Positions 7,643 through 16,936 of a DNA stretch of 45,958 nt are shown in pieces. Positions within the stretch are counted from its first letter, which is position 1. Every line of letters begins with the position of its first letter. Made by a program: the position numbers and the translations under genes. Below the pieces are notes generated by a model. It made no database searches, had not been told where the DNA came from, and worked only from the letters and a program-made list of their open reading frames with translations. The DNA is from Methylobacterium sp. (GTDB taxonomy: Bacteria > Pseudomonadota > Alphaproteobacteria > Rhizobiales > Beijerinckiaceae), in the NCBI GenBank assembly GCA_013823325.1, contig PNLY01000039.1:1-45958 (forward strand). Reading direction: 5' to 3'.

Positions 7643-8923
7643 TTATCGTGCATGTTCCGATGCGCCGAATGACGGCTTCAGGCTGTGGCAGAAGTCAATG
7701 ATGAGGTTGCAAGCTCGAGCCAACGTGCGATCGTCGAGCGCGTATGCAATGCGAATGAACCCGGGTAGACCGAAAGCGCTGCCGTGAACCGTCGCAACGC
7801 CCGTTTCATCCAGGAGAGCAGTCGCGACATCCTCGTCGGAGCTCAGCCGCGCGCCGGCGGCCGAGATCTTGCCGATTACCCCCCTGCATGACGGGAAGGC
7901 ATAGAAGGCTCCTGCGGGACTGTCGCAATGCAGGCCTGGCGCGCGATTGAGGAGCGCGACCATCATGTCGCGGCGTTGCTGCAAGATCCTTCTTGCTTCC
8001 CGGACCGAATCCTGGGGACCGGTCAATGCGGCCAGAGCGGCATGCTGGGAGATCGTGCAAGCGCCGGACGTCTGCTGGCTTTGAAGCTTCTCCATGTTCT
8101 CGATGAGCCAGCGGGGTCCCGTACCGAAGCCGATACGCCAGCCCGTCATGGCATAGGCTTTGGAGACGCCGTTCATCGTCAATGTGCGTTCGCGCAGACG
8201 TGGCTCGACTTGGGCGATCGTGTGGAACTCGGCTCCGTCGAAGATCAGATGCTCATAGATCTCGTCTGAGAAGACCAGGATGCGAGGATGCTCAAGCAGG
8301 ACCTCTGCCAGCGTCAGCAACTCGTCTCGCGAATATACAGCGCCGGTTGGATTGGACGGCGAGTTGAGAATGATCCAGCGGGTCGCGGGCGTTATGGCCG
8401 CTCGCAGCGAAGCCGGCATCAGCTTGAAGCCCCTCTCCGATGCACATGGCACGACCACCGATTTGCCGCCGCAAAGTTGAACGATCTCGGGATAGCTGAC
8501 CCAGTACGGCGCGGGAATAATAACCTCGTCGCCTTCGTTAAGCGTCGCCGCCATGGCGTTGAAGATGACCTGCTTGCCACCGCTGCAGACGAGCGTGTCC
8601 CGCCAATCGACCGGCAGGCCATTCTCGCGTTCGAACTTCTGTGCGATCGCTTCCCTCAGAGAGCGGAGCCCCGCGACCTGCGTATAGCGGGTCTGGCCTG
8701 TGCGGATAGCCGTGATGCCGGCCTCGCGGATGTGCATCGGAGTGTCGAAATCCGGCTCGCCGGCGCTCAACGAGATGACCTGCGCTCCGGAGGCTCGTTT
8801 TGCCGCCACCCGGTCCATGACCTGGTAGGTCGCCGAAGGCCGTGCCGCCGCCAGAAAGCGATTCAAGCCAAAGGACGGAGCACCAGTGAGCGACCATGTG
8901 GCGAGGGAAGGCTCGCTCATCAT
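7643..8923 (-). CDS. Class I pyridoxal-phosphate aminotransferase (aspartate aminotransferase-like)
   Basis: 426 residues, fold type I. The PLP lysine is K255 in MNGVSKAYAMTGWRIGFG. N191-P192 lies in NSPSNPTGAVYS and D220/Y223 in VFSDEIYEHL, as in the Ib aspartate aminotransferase subgroup. The start is ATG 8923 or ATG 8920, directly behind GGAGG. It overlaps the stop of rraA copy 2 by four bases, so transaminase and putative aldolase are made from one coupled message. That pairing suits a route in which an imported amino acid is transaminated to a 2-oxo acid and then cleaved. Amino donor and acceptor cannot be decided from sequence. The 236 bases after its stop (7407-7642) hold no recognisable feature. 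Confidence 0.92.
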   Translation of the reverse strand: MMSEPSLATWSLTGAPSFGLNRFLAAARPSATYQVMDRVAAKRASGAQVISLSAGEPDFDTPMHIREAGITAIRTGQTRYTQVAGLRSLREAIAQKFERENGLPVDWRDTLVCSGGKQVIFNAMAATLNEGDEVIIPAPYWVSYPEIVQLCGGKSVVVPCASERGFKLMPASLRAAITPATRWIILNSPSNPTGAVYSRDELLTLAEVLLEHPRILVFSDEIYEHLIFDGAEFHTIAQVEPRLRERTLTMNGVSKAYAMTGWRIGFGTGPRWLIENMEKLQSQQTSGACTISQHAALAALTGPQDSVREARRILQQRRDMMVALLNRAPGLHCDSPAGAFYAFPSCRGVIGKISAAGARLSSDEDVATALLDETGVATVHGSAFGLPGFIRIAYALDDRTLARACNLIIDFCHSLKPSFGASEHAR

Positions 8924-9603
8924 GCCCTCCGCTGGAGTGTATGGTAGCCCATCGCCGCGCGGGCCTCTCCGATCGTGGCGCCCCGCTCGATCTGCTCACG
9001 GATCGCGGTCTCGCTCTTCTCAATCGCGCGCGCGGTGTTGGCGACGTCGCGGGCACGGTCACGCGGGACGATAACGACGCCATTGGCGTCTGCCACGACG
9101 AGGTCGCGCGACACGACGCGCACGGTCCCGACGGACACGGTGCCGTTGATACTGTCAACCTGGACGCGATCTTTGCCGGTGCGCATGAAGCGGCCGAGGC
9201 TGAACATCGGATAGCCATCGCTCAAGGCGCGATTCACGTCGCGGCAGACACCATTGATGACGGTTCCGGCGATCCCGCGGATACCGGAATATTGGGTCAT
9301 GATGTCTCCCCAGACCGTGCAGTCGGTGCGGCCTTCATTGTCGATCACGATGATGTCGCCCTCTGCGACGTCATCGATGAAGTCGCCAACCGTCCCGGCC
9401 GGAGAGGAGGCAGGTATGTATTTGACGGTGAAGGCCGGGCCAACGGTGACGTCCGGATAGTCGACGAGCGGGCGGATGCCGAAGGCTTGGCCATGTAGGC
9501 CGAGTTTGTCCAACGCGTCGGAGACGCCTGGCGTATCGAGGCCGGCAAACAACGCGACGAGTTCGCGATCCTCGGCACTGGCCTTCTTGGGGTTGTCGGT
9601 CAT
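8920..9603 (-). CDS. RraA-family protein, probable HMG/CHA-type aldolase (copy 2)
   Basis: 227 residues, ATG 9603 behind AGGAG with six-base spacing. The domain shows SDALDKLGLHGQAFGIRPL near the start, then WGDIMTQYSGIRGIAGTVIN and GVCRD, keeping the aldolase-type R-D pair. It resembles copy 1 (the same SDALD-LGL opening and NEGRTD/NDGRTD plus WGDI block) more than copy 3, so copies 1 and 2 look like a paralogous pair that may form a hetero-oligomer or act on different substrates. It is the first gene of a coupled pair with the aminotransferase. Confidence 0.88.
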   Translation of the reverse strand: MTDNPKKASAEDRELVALFAGLDTPGVSDALDKLGLHGQAFGIRPLVDYPDVTVGPAFTVKYIPASSPAGTVGDFIDDVAEGDIIVIDNEGRTDCTVWGDIMTQYSGIRGIAGTVINGVCRDVNRALSDGYPMFSLGRFMRTGKDRVQVDSINGTVSVGTVRVVSRDLVVADANGVVIVPRDRARDVANTARAIEKSETAIREQIERGATIGEARAAMGYHTLQRRA

Positions 9604-9696
9604 GGCGGTCTCCTAGGGTGCGGCTGATGCGGCCAATATCTCGAAAGTCGATCAAATGGGGCTGGCTACGGTGGCGAGGACCGGACCTCCTGAACG

Positions 9697-9717
9697 GAGC
9701 CCTTCTCTGGGGGGCTC
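9697..9717. repeat. Short inverted repeat between rraA copies 2 and 3
   Basis: GAGCCC and GGGCTC arms flank a short loop just past the stop of rraA copy 3 (minus strand). There is no T-run. It may be a weak transcript end signal separating copy 3 from the rraA-aminotransferase pair. Confidence 0.3.
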
Positions 9718-9727
9718 GGTCTGCGAG

Positions 9728-10351
9728 TCACCGAGCGTAGGCGCCCTTGTAGGTCCCGGCGGCAATGCTCCGCATCATCTCAGCTTCCTTGGCAGCCTGG
9801 GCGCGAGCCGCGACGAGGAGCGCTTCAGCCTGCGCCGGAGCGAATCCGACAACACCATCCGCGTCGCCGACGACGATATCCCCGGGGAAAATGACCTGCC
9901 CACCGATCGATACCGGCAGATTGATCTCGCCGGGTCCGCTCTTGTAGGGACCGCGATGGATGGCGGCGCGCGCGAAAACCGGAAAGTCGCCGATGCCGAG
10001 GGCGGCTGCATCGCGGATCGCCCCGTCGAGCACGAAGCCCCTCGCACCGCGCTTCGCAGCGATCGCCACCATGATCTCGCCGACTAGCGCGCGGTCGACG
10101 GCGCCTCCACCGTCCACGACGATGACATCGCCCGGCTTCACCAGTTCAAGCACCTGATGGATGGCTAGATTGTCACCTGGGCGCGTGCGGACGGTCAACG
10201 CCACGCCGACCATATGGCGACCATTGTGGAATGGCCGAAGGCCGATCGCGCCGGGCAACCGTTCGAGATTATCGCTGATCAGGGCTGTCGCGATTTCCGT
10301 GAACTGAGAAGCAATGTCCATGGCCTGACGTCGGGTTTGATCGGATTTCAT
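9728..10351 (-). CDS. RraA-family protein, probable HMG/CHA-type aldolase (copy 3)
   Basis: 207 residues if started at ATG 10351. ATG 10432 (234 residues, unusual N-terminus) and ATG 10321 (197 residues) are alternatives; none has a strong ribosome-binding site. The core reads GAVDRALVGEIMVAIAAKRG then ARGFVLDGAIRD, keeping both the G-E-I and R-D residues of genuine HMG/CHA aldolases. Of the three copies it matches the characterised aldolases best. Expected activity is metal-dependent retro-aldol cleavage of a 4-hydroxy-2-oxo diacid to pyruvate plus a second oxo acid. It lies next to decayed genes at the island edge. Confidence 0.85.
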   Translation of the reverse strand: MKSDQTRRQAMDIASQFTEIATALISDNLERLPGAIGLRPFHNGRHMVGVALTVRTRPGDNLAIHQVLELVKPGDVIVVDGGGAVDRALVGEIMVAIAAKRGARGFVLDGAIRDAAALGIGDFPVFARAAIHRGPYKSGPGEINLPVSIGGQVIFPGDIVVGDADGVVGFAPAQAEALLVAARAQAAKEAEMMRSIAAGTYKGAYAR

Positions 10352-10452
10352 AGAGAGACGGCTTTCAGGTTTCTCGCACTCGCCGGTCGACGAGGACTTG
10401 GCCATCTTCTCGGTTGGCGCCGAGGCGTCCATTTCGATTGGAAGCAGGGGGC

Positions 10453-11245
10453 GATACGCTGAGAATATGGCGGGCAGTGGCAGTTCTCAGTGCCGAGGCC
10501 GGCCTGAAACCGCGTTCCGTGTCGTTCCAGGGCGCCGAACCTACCGCCGTCGCACCGAGCTGTGCCGATCCCTGACGTCGTAATCGCCTGCGCCAACGAG
10601 AGGTAGCGGGTTCCGTCCGGCGTCTAGGCGATGTGGGCGAGCATCCGATCCGGGGTCTCGAATGCCTGCTGAATGTTCCAGAGGGGGCAGGCTCCGCCAT
10701 AGCGCGCAAAACGCAGACGGGTGGCGCTGTGGCGCTTGGTGATCTTTCCCGCGCGGTCGATACGGAGGAAGTAGAACGGCACTCCCCGCGCGCCCGGTCG
10801 CTGCAAGGTGGATAGGCGATGCGCCACCTGTTCCAGGCTTGCCCCCAACAGGTGCGTCAGGATGCCGAGATCGTGGCGGTGCTGCCGGGCTGCGTCCAGG
10901 AATTTTCCCGTAGGGCAACATCAGGGCGCCAGCGAAATATTGGCGAGGGCAACGGAGCAGAGGGCATTGGCGCTCGCGCTGCGAAAGCCGGCCTGGGCCA
11001 AAACCGCTGCCGTCACATCCTGCGCCTCGAATAGCGCCATTTGATGAGCCAATGCGAAGGCTTGGCTGGAGGCTTCAGCGCAACCGTCGATAAGTAGCCT
11101 TCGGGATGCTCTCTCGAATTGCCGAAGCGGCCGACCGAACCCGAATGATCGGTCGATCTCGACCGTGAGCCGATGGCGTAGCGCAAGCCGATCGATCAAG
11201 GCCTCCGACAATACGCAAACATCAGCTCCGAGCTCGGTGTAAGTC
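10453..11245 (-). pseudogene. Decayed ScfR-type (short-chain acyl-CoA) regulator
   Basis: The minus-strand frame still spells the middle and C-terminal parts of an XRE/DUF2083 regulator of the ScfR/PrpC-like type: FERASRRLLIDGCAEASSQA, FALAHQMALFEAQDV, LGASLEQVAHRLSTLQRPG, GVPFYFLRIDRAGKITKR and ARYGGACPLWNIQQAF. Lesions are visible. A TGA at 10921-10923 sits in the main frame, and the conserved FAGALMLPYGK (10904-10936) reads in another frame, implying two compensating single-base indels. An amber codon at 10624-10626 separates MLAHIA from TPDGTRYLSLAQ. The N-terminal DNA-binding domain is missing. It is therefore a non-functional remnant. Intact relatives sense acyl-CoA and control glyoxylate or propionate metabolism. 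Confidence 0.75.
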
Positions 11246-11251
11246 ATTGCC

Positions 11252-11815
11252 ATGGACAAGCTCGACACCCTCGTCACAGATCAGCTCGCCGAGCATCTGC
11301 TTTAGCCCGATAGCTTGGCCGCGCTCCTGGCCTCGATCCAGGAACGCCGTCTCGGACAGGCAGCAGAGATCGATCAGCGCGTCACAGCCTTGCGGGGGGA
11401 TGTCTCGGAAGCGGAAGAGAAGCTGAAACGGCTCTATCGCATGGTGGAGAATGGCATGACCGAGCTCGACGATGTCCTGAAAGAACGAATCGCCGATCTG
11501 AAGCTCAGCCGCGACAAGGCGAAAGCTGTGCTTGACCGAATCACACGCGGCCAGTCCGGACCGCGCACCCTTGATCCAGTCTCGATTGATGCGTTCAGCC
11601 GCGTCATGCGCGACAATATCACGACCGGCGAGATCCCGTTCCGGAAAGCCTATATCCGCTCTGTGGTCGATCGGATCGAGGTGGACGACCATGTCGTCCG
11701 CATCGTCAGCGACAAGGCCACCCTTGAAAAGGCAGTGGCGCATGGTGCCTTGGCAGAAAACGCGGTTCGCTCTTTTGAACCGAAATGGCGCGCCCGACAC
11801 GATTCGAACGTGTGA
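11252..11815 (+). pseudogene. C-terminal stub of a large serine recombinase, reading into tRNA-Arg
   Basis: MDKLDTLVTDQLAEHLL is followed by an in-frame amber codon (11303-11305) and then 166 open codons. KLKRLYRMVENGMTELDDVL and TTGEIPFRKAYIRSVVDRIE are typical of the coiled-coil and C-terminal part of large serine recombinases of the resolvase/invertase family. The catalytic N-terminal domain and zinc ribbon are absent, so it cannot recombine DNA. The frame ends inside the tRNA gene (11786-11815), giving the WRARHDSNV ending common where an integrase gene abuts its tRNA attachment site. It marks the probable right border of the island. Confidence 0.8.
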
Positions 11816-11862
11816 CCTTTGCCTTCGGAGGGCAACGCTCTATCCAGCTGAGCTACGGGCGC
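11786..11862 (-). tRNA. tRNA-Arg (anticodon CCG)
   Basis: The minus strand gives a complete 77-base cloverleaf. The acceptor stem is GCGCCCG/CGGGCGC, followed by discriminator G and an encoded CCA. The D arm is GCTC...GAGC, the anticodon stem TTGCC/GGCAA with loop CTCCGAA (anticodon CCG), and the T arm ACACG/CGTGT with loop TTCGAAT. It closely resembles E. coli tRNA-Arg(CCG). Its 3' end points left, towards the recombinase stub, as expected for an element inserted at a tRNA 3' end. Confidence 0.97.
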
Positions 11863-12045
11863 TAACCGTGCAGGCTGGATAGCCGATCCCCGCCGCTTCG
11901 GCAATGCGGGAATTTGAAGGTCGCTCAACCGATCCTGCACCATGCTGCCCGAAAGCATGCTCCGATCCGCTTGCACCTCAGGCTGATCGATTCAATCCGA
12001 TCGTGGCTGCTCCGAGCGAGGCAACATTTCAGGAGGCCTGCCGAC

Positions 12046-12456
12046 TTGGAGAATGACGCGGACGGCTTCGAGATCGCAGAGGTCTTCACCGAGAACGGCG
12101 ACCTCCTCGTGCTTTCGTTCGGCTTTTCATCGGCGAGCGATCCGCTCGATGTCCTGCATCTTGCCTGCGGCCGCCAGCACAGCGGCCACCAGCCGCCGCG
12201 GGTCGAGGATCTGCTCTATATCGAGCGCACCGACCAGGACCTGGCCTGCGACGGCCGCGAGGTGGTCCAGCTGGCGGGGCGCCGCGACCATGTCGAGCTC
12301 GTGCTGAGCGAGGCGGGCGTGCGGCTGCTTCGGTTGCCGCAGATCGTCCGCTTCCGCTTCGACGCCCGTCCCGAGCTGCTGCCGGTCGCGCTGGCCCAGC
12401 TCAGGGCCATGGCGGCGGCTGGACAGGATCGCATCGTCATCGACGGGCCGGCATGA
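12046..12456 (+). CDS. Small Imm10-like protein of unknown function
   Basis: 136 residues. I chose TTG 12046 because a perfect AGGAGG (12031-12036) lies nine bases upstream; the frame is open from 11914 but with no such signal. The protein is acidic and soluble, without signal peptide or membrane segment. The order of features (DLLVLSFGF, then DLLYIERTDQD, then alternating beta-like stretches ending in FRFDARPELLPVALAQLRAM) resembles the Imm10 immunity-protein fold, in which a Y-I-E-x-x-D-Q segment is also seen. No toxin gene is adjacent. A stable hairpin covers its stop codon. The family assignment is tentative; the gene itself looks real. Confidence 0.65.
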   Translation: MENDADGFEIAEVFTENGDLLVLSFGFSSASDPLDVLHLACGRQHSGHQPPRVEDLLYIERTDQDLACDGREVVQLAGRRDHVELVLSEAGVRLLRLPQIVRFRFDARPELLPVALAQLRAMAAAGQDRIVIDGPA

Positions 12457-12468
12457 CGGCCCGTCGAT
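12439..12468. terminator. Hairpin at the convergent ends of the Imm10-like gene and the RND pump gene
   Basis: A perfect 12-bp inverted repeat (ATCGACGGGCCG and its complement) surrounds a six-base loop that includes the stop codon region of the small gene. The pump gene ends 12 bases further on from the other side. No T-run is seen, so termination strength is uncertain, but the location suits a bidirectional end signal. Confidence 0.55.
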
Positions 12469-12480
12469 GCAAGGGCCGGC

Positions 12481-15400
12481 TCAGGCCTGCTCCTCCTTGG
12501 GCCGGGTCGAGGGCCGCAGGCGCTCGCGCAGGCCCTGGAACACGACATAGAGCGCCGGGATCACGAAGATGCCGATGAGGGACGCTGCCAGCATGCCGCC
12601 GAAGACCGGCGTGCCGACATGGCGCCTGGCGAGCATCGAGGGGCCCTCCGCGATCACCAGCGGCAAGAGGCCGAGGATGAAGGCGAAGGAGGTCATCATC
12701 ACCGGGCGGAAGCGCAGGCGCGCGCCCTCGGTCGCCGCATGCAGCAAGGGGTGGCCCTTTTCGCGCAGCTCCTTGGCGAACTCGACGATCAGGATGCCGT
12801 TCTTGGCGGCGAGGCCGATCAGCACGACGATGCCGATCTGGCCGTAGAGGTCGAGCGTCAGCCCGGCCACGACGATCGCCAGGAAGGCGCCGAGGATGCC
12901 GACCGCGACCGAGAGCAACACCGGCACGGGGATGGTCCAGCTCTCATAGAGCGCGACCAGGAAGAGGTAGGCGAACAGCAGCGCGAAGGCGAGGATGATC
13001 GTCGTCTGCCCCTCGGCCCGCTTCTCCTGGAAGGAGACGTCGGTCCAGGCGCCACGATAGCCCGAGGACAGGGTCCTGGCTGCGACCGCTTCCATCGCCT
13101 GCAAGGCCTGGCCGGAGGAGACGCCCGGAGCGGGCGAGCCCTGCAGGGTCACGGCGAGGCGGTTGTTGTAGCGGATCAGCGCCTGCGGGCCGACCACCAC
13201 CTTGGCCTCGACGAAGGAGCGCAGCGGGATCATGTCGCCGGATTTGCTGCGGACATTGATGCGATAGATGTCGTCGACCGAGGCGCGGTCGGCGCCATCG
13301 GCCTGGACCTGGACCTGCCAGGTGCGGCCGAACAGGTTCATGTCGTTGACGTAGTAGCCGCCGAGCGAGGCCTGCAGCGCCTGGAAGACGTCGCTCAGCG
13401 CGACGCCGAGGATCTGGACCTTGTCGCGATCGATGTCGAGATAGATCGACGGCGCCGAATCCGAGAAGGTCGAGAACACCCGCCGCAATTGCGGCTCCTG
13501 GTTGGCCGCGACGGTGAGGCCGCGCAGGGCCTGGCCGAGCGCCTTGGGGTCGGCCGAGCCCATGTCCATCAGCACATAGCTGAAGCCGCCGCCGCTGCCG
13601 AGGCCGATGATCGGCGGCGGCGCGATCGGGACGACGTTGCCGGCGCGCACCGTGCGGAATTTCTGGGCGAGGCGGGCGATGACCGCCGAAGCCGAGTCCT
13701 CCCGGCTGGTGCGCTGGTCGAACGGCTTCAGCGTCACGACGAAGAAGCCGGCATTGGGCTGCGAGTAGTTGTCGATGAAGTTGAGGCCGATGACCGTGGA
13801 ATAGTCGGCGATCGCGCTCTCCGTCTTCAGGATGCCCTCGACCTCGGCGGCGAGCGCCGATGTCCGGGCGATCGAGGCGCCGTCGGGCAATTGGGCGACG
13901 ACGAAGAAGGCGCCCTGGTCGTCCTCCGGCAGGAAGCCGGTCGGCGTGACCCGGCCCATGGCATAGATGCCGGCGCCGAAGGCGGCGGTCAGGGCAAGGC
14001 TGATCGCCGAGACGCGCACGAGGCGCGCCACGCCGTTGCCGTAGCGATCGCGCGTCCAGTCGATGCCGCGCATGACATAGCCGATCGGGCCGCGCCGCGG
14101 CCCGTGATGCGGCCGCAGCAGGATGGCGCAGAGCGCCGGCGACAGCGTCAGCGCGTTGATCGCCGAGAGCACCATCGCGACCGCGACGGTCACGGCGAAC
14201 TGGCGGAAGAGCTCGCCGGAAATGCCGGGGATGAAGGCGACCGGCACGAAGACCGAGAGCAGCACCAGCGTGATCGCGATGATCGGAGCGACGATCTCGC
14301 CCATGGCGCGCTTGGTCGCCTCGGCCGGGGTCAGCTCGGGATGCTCCTCCATCACGCGCTCGACGTTCTCGATCACCACGATTGCGTCGTCGACGACGAT
14401 GCCGATGGCGAGCACCACGGCGAGCAGCGAGACGGTGTTGGCGGAATAGCCGATGGCGTTGAGCACGATGAAGGCGCCGATCAGGCTCACCGGCACGGCG
14501 ACGGTAGGGATCAGCGTCGCCCGGAGATTGCCGAGGAACAGGTAGACGACGATGACGACGAGGACGAAGGCCTCGATCAGCGTCTTCTGGACCTCGTGGA
14601 TCGTGGCGGTGACGAAGGCGGTCGGGTCGTAGGTGACCTTCCAGGCAAGGCCGTCGGGGAAGGATTTCTCGAGGTCGCCGATCGTCTTCTTGACCGCTTC
14701 GAGCGCGGTGAGCGCGTTGGCGCCGGGCGCCTGGTAGACGCCGATCAGCACGGCCGGGCCGCCGTTCAGGCGGGTATCGCGGTCGAGATTGGCGGCGCCG
14801 AGCTCGAGGCGCGCCACGTCCGAGAGCCTCAGGATCGAGCCGTCGGCATTGGTGCGCAGCACGATCTTGCCGAATTCCTCCGGCGAGGTCAGGCGGCCCT
14901 TGGTCTGGATGTTGAGCTGCAGCTGCTGGTCGTCGGAGATCGGGCGGGCGCCGATGCGGCCGACGGCGGCCTGTGCGTTCTGGCCCTGGATCGCCGCGAT
15001 GACGTCGCCTGTGGTGAGGCCCAGGCCGGTGAGGGCGTCGGTGCGGACCCAGGCGCGGATGGCATAGTCCTGGGCGCCGAAGAGCGAGGCGTCGCCGACG
15101 CCGGCCGTCGACTTGATCGGGTCGAGCAGGTTGATGGTGACGTAGTTCGAGACGAACAGCGTGTCGTAATTGCCCTTCGGCGCATAGACGGCGATGACGC
15201 CGAGCAGGGCCGAGGACTGCTTCTTGACCGTCACGCCGGCGCGCTGGACCTCCTGCGGCAGCTTCGACAGAGCGAGCTGGACGCGGTTGTTGACGTTGAC
15301 GTTGTTGATGTCGGGGTTGGTGCCGAGCTCGAACGAAACCTGCAGCGAATAGCTGCCGTCATTGCCGCTGACGCTCTTCATGTAGAGCATCTTGTCGGTG

Positions 15401-15615
15401 CCGACGATCTGGGCCTCGATCGGCTGGGCGACCGTCTGCTCGACCACGGCGGCCGAGGCGCCGGGATAGGAAGCGCGCACCGAGATCTGCGGTGGCACGA
15501 TGTCCGGATATTGCGCGACGGGAATCGCGAACAGCGAGAGCAGGCCGGCGATCGTGGTGACGAGCGCGATGACGATCGCCAGCCGGGGCCGGTCGACGAA
15601 GACGGAACTCAGCAT
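12481..15615 (-). CDS. RND efflux pump, HAE1 family inner-membrane transporter (AcrB/MexF-like)
   Basis: 1044 residues, the normal length for the family. It opens with [19 protein letters not shown] (first membrane helix) and has the internal duplication of RND pumps. The proton-relay Asp pair is in [18 protein letters not shown], and the relay Lys in [19 protein letters not shown], matching AcrB D407/D408 and K940. A large periplasmic region with [20 protein letters not shown] is present. It exports hydrophobic or amphiphilic compounds using the proton gradient. It is the second gene of a pair; its start lies four bases past the stop of the adaptor gene at 15620. No outer-membrane channel is nearby, so a TolC-like protein from elsewhere must be used. 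Confidence 0.96.
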   Translation of the reverse strand: MLSSVFVDRPRLAIVIALVTTIAGLLSLFAIPVAQYPDIVPPQISVRASYPGASAAVVEQTVAQPIEAQIVGTDKMLYMKSVSGNDGSYSLQVSFELGTNPDINNVNVNNRVQLALSKLPQEVQRAGVTVKKQSSALLGVIAVYAPKGNYDTLFVSNYVTINLLDPIKSTAGVGDASLFGAQDYAIRAWVRTDALTGLGLTTGDVIAAIQGQNAQAAVGRIGARPISDDQQLQLNIQTKGRLTSPEEFGKIVLRTNADGSILRLSDVARLELGAANLDRDTRLNGGPAVLIGVYQAPGANALTALEAVKKTIGDLEKSFPDGLAWKVTYDPTAFVTATIHEVQKTLIEAFVLVVIVVYLFLGNLRATLIPTVAVPVSLIGAFIVLNAIGYSANTVSLLAVVLAIGIVVDDAIVVIENVERVMEEHPELTPAEATKRAMGEIVAPIIAITLVLLSVFVPVAFIPGISGELFRQFAVTVAVAMVLSAINALTLSPALCAILLRPHHGPRRGPIGYVMRGIDWTRDRYGNGVARLVRVSAISLALTAAFGAGIYAMGRVTPTGFLPEDDQGAFFVVAQLPDGASIARTSALAAEVEGILKTESAIADYSTVIGLNFIDNYSQPNAGFFVVTLKPFDQRTSREDSASAVIARLAQKFRTVRAGNVVPIAPPPIIGLGSGGGFSYVLMDMGSADPKALGQALRGLTVAANQEPQLRRVFSTFSDSAPSIYLDIDRDKVQILGVALSDVFQALQASLGGYYVNDMNLFGRTWQVQVQADGADRASVDDIYRINVRSKSGDMIPLRSFVEAKVVVGPQALIRYNNRLAVTLQGSPAPGVSSGQALQAMEAVAARTLSSGYRGAWTDVSFQEKRAEGQTTIILAFALLFAYLFLVALYESWTIPVPVLLSVAVGILGAFLAIVVAGLTLDLYGQIGIVVLIGLAAKNGILIVEFAKELREKGHPLLHAATEGARLRFRPVMMTSFAFILGLLPLVIAEGPSMLARRHVGTPVFGGMLAASLIGIFVIPALYVVFQGLRERLRPSTRPKEEQA

Positions 15616-15619
15616 CGGC

Positions 15620-16780
15620 TCAGCTCCGGCCGGTCGTCAGGGTCACGGGCGAAGCGAGCACCGGCACGCCGGGGCGGAGGTTCTGCAGGCCCTGGATGAC
15701 GATCTGCTCGTTGCCGGACAGGCCCTGGTCGATCGCGACATAGGAACCGGCCTGGACCCCGACCTTGACGCGCTTGGCCACCGCCTTGCCGTCCTCGACG
15801 GCGAAGACATAGGAGCCCTGCTGGTCGGCGATCAGCGCCGATTGCGGCACCAGCACCTTCTCCTCGCTCTTGTCAGCCTGGACGGCGACGCGCACCAGCG
15901 TGCCGTCGAGCAGCTTGCCGGTCGGATTCGGGAGCGTGGCGCGCACCAGCACGGTATCGGTGGCGCGCTCGACCGAGACATCGACAAAGTCGACGCGGCC
16001 CTTCTGGTCATAGGTCGAGCCGTCCGAGAACTTCAGGCTGACGAGCGGGGCGGAGCCGTCCGCAGGCAGCCGGTTGGTCTTCAGCGCCAGGAACTCGCGC
16101 TGGCTGACCGGGAAGGTGACGTACATCGGATCGTCGCTGACGATCTGCGCCAGCACGCCGCTGTCGGGTCCGACGACATTGCCCTTGGTCACCTTGGTGC
16201 GGCCGATGCGGCCGGCGATCGGCGCCTTGATCTCGGTGTAGCCGAGATTGATCTGGGCGGTCTTCAGATTGGCCTCGGCGGTGGTCTGGTCGCCCTGCGC
16301 GCCCTTCTCCTCGGCGACCCGCTGGTCGCGGATGGCGACCGAGCCGGCATTGGTTTTGAGCAGTTCCTCGGCGCGCTGGCGCTGCACGGTGGCGTTCTGC
16401 AAGGTGCCCTGGGCACGCTCCAGCGCGCCTTGCGCCTGCTCGACCGCCGCTTCGAAGGGCGCGCGCTCGATCCGGAAAAGCGGCGCGCCCTCGGCGACGG
16501 TGGAGCCGTCCTTGAACAGCACGTCCTCGAGATAGCCGGTGACGCGGGCGCGGACGTCGACGCGGTTGACCGCCTCGATCCGTCCGACGAAGTCGGCGGT
16601 CTGGGTGATGGCGCGCTTCTCGGCCATCACGGTGCCGACCGGGATGGCGGCGGGCGCCGGCTGCTGGGCGAGGGCGCCGGTTCCCGGTCCGAAGGCGAAA
16701 GCGGCTGCAAGCGCCATGACGGAGAGAGGCAAGGTCGAAGACATCCGCTTCGCGCGTGCCATCCGTGAACGCTCAGACAT
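15620..16780 (-). CDS. RND efflux periplasmic adaptor (membrane fusion protein)
   Basis: 386 residues from ATG 16780, which has AGGA eight bases upstream; ATG 16822 would add 14 unlikely residues. A signal sequence ([20 protein letters not shown] then AQQ) is followed by the HlyD/AcrA order of domains. The lipoyl half-motif [20 protein letters not shown] comes first, then an alpha-hairpin rich in Ala, Gln and Glu with coiled-coil character. A beta-barrel with [20 protein letters not shown] and a membrane-proximal domain complete it. It bridges the inner-membrane pump to an outer-membrane channel. No regulator gene adjoins it; the 156 bases upstream show no clear operator. Confidence 0.95.
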   Translation of the reverse strand: MSERSRMARAKRMSSTLPLSVMALAAAFAFGPGTGALAQQPAPAAIPVGTVMAEKRAITQTADFVGRIEAVNRVDVRARVTGYLEDVLFKDGSTVAEGAPLFRIERAPFEAAVEQAQGALERAQGTLQNATVQRQRAEELLKTNAGSVAIRDQRVAEEKGAQGDQTTAEANLKTAQINLGYTEIKAPIAGRIGRTKVTKGNVVGPDSGVLAQIVSDDPMYVTFPVSQREFLALKTNRLPADGSAPLVSLKFSDGSTYDQKGRVDFVDVSVERATDTVLVRATLPNPTGKLLDGTLVRVAVQADKSEEKVLVPQSALIADQQGSYVFAVEDGKAVAKRVKVGVQAGSYVAIDQGLSGNEQIVIQGLQNLRPGVPVLASPVTLTTGRS

Positions 16781-16936
16781 CACATATTCCTTCGCCGTTT
16801 CGCCCCGCCAATCGACAGGCACGGAGCGTGTATCCTATCCCGAGTCGATACTGAGCATTTTCTGTCGGGAAGGCTACGGTCTTGTTACGCGCCCGCCTTG
16901 TGCGTCAGATGTTTTTCCTCGTCGCTGTTGAATGCC

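Noticed and set aside
1..11786. Direct repeat of the tRNA-Arg 3' end at the left side of the island
   Set aside because: None seen inside the window; the left border is probably outside it.
11914..12045. Upstream part of the Imm10-like frame from ATG 11914
   Set aside because: No ribosome-binding site and no relation to the rest; the AGGAGG before TTG 12046 decides the start.
12619..15699. Open frame of 1026 codons on the plus strand opposite the RND pump gene
   Set aside because: Composition is extreme in Asp, Arg, Gly and Glu with no motif; it is the antisense shadow of a high-GC gene with good conservation on the other strand.
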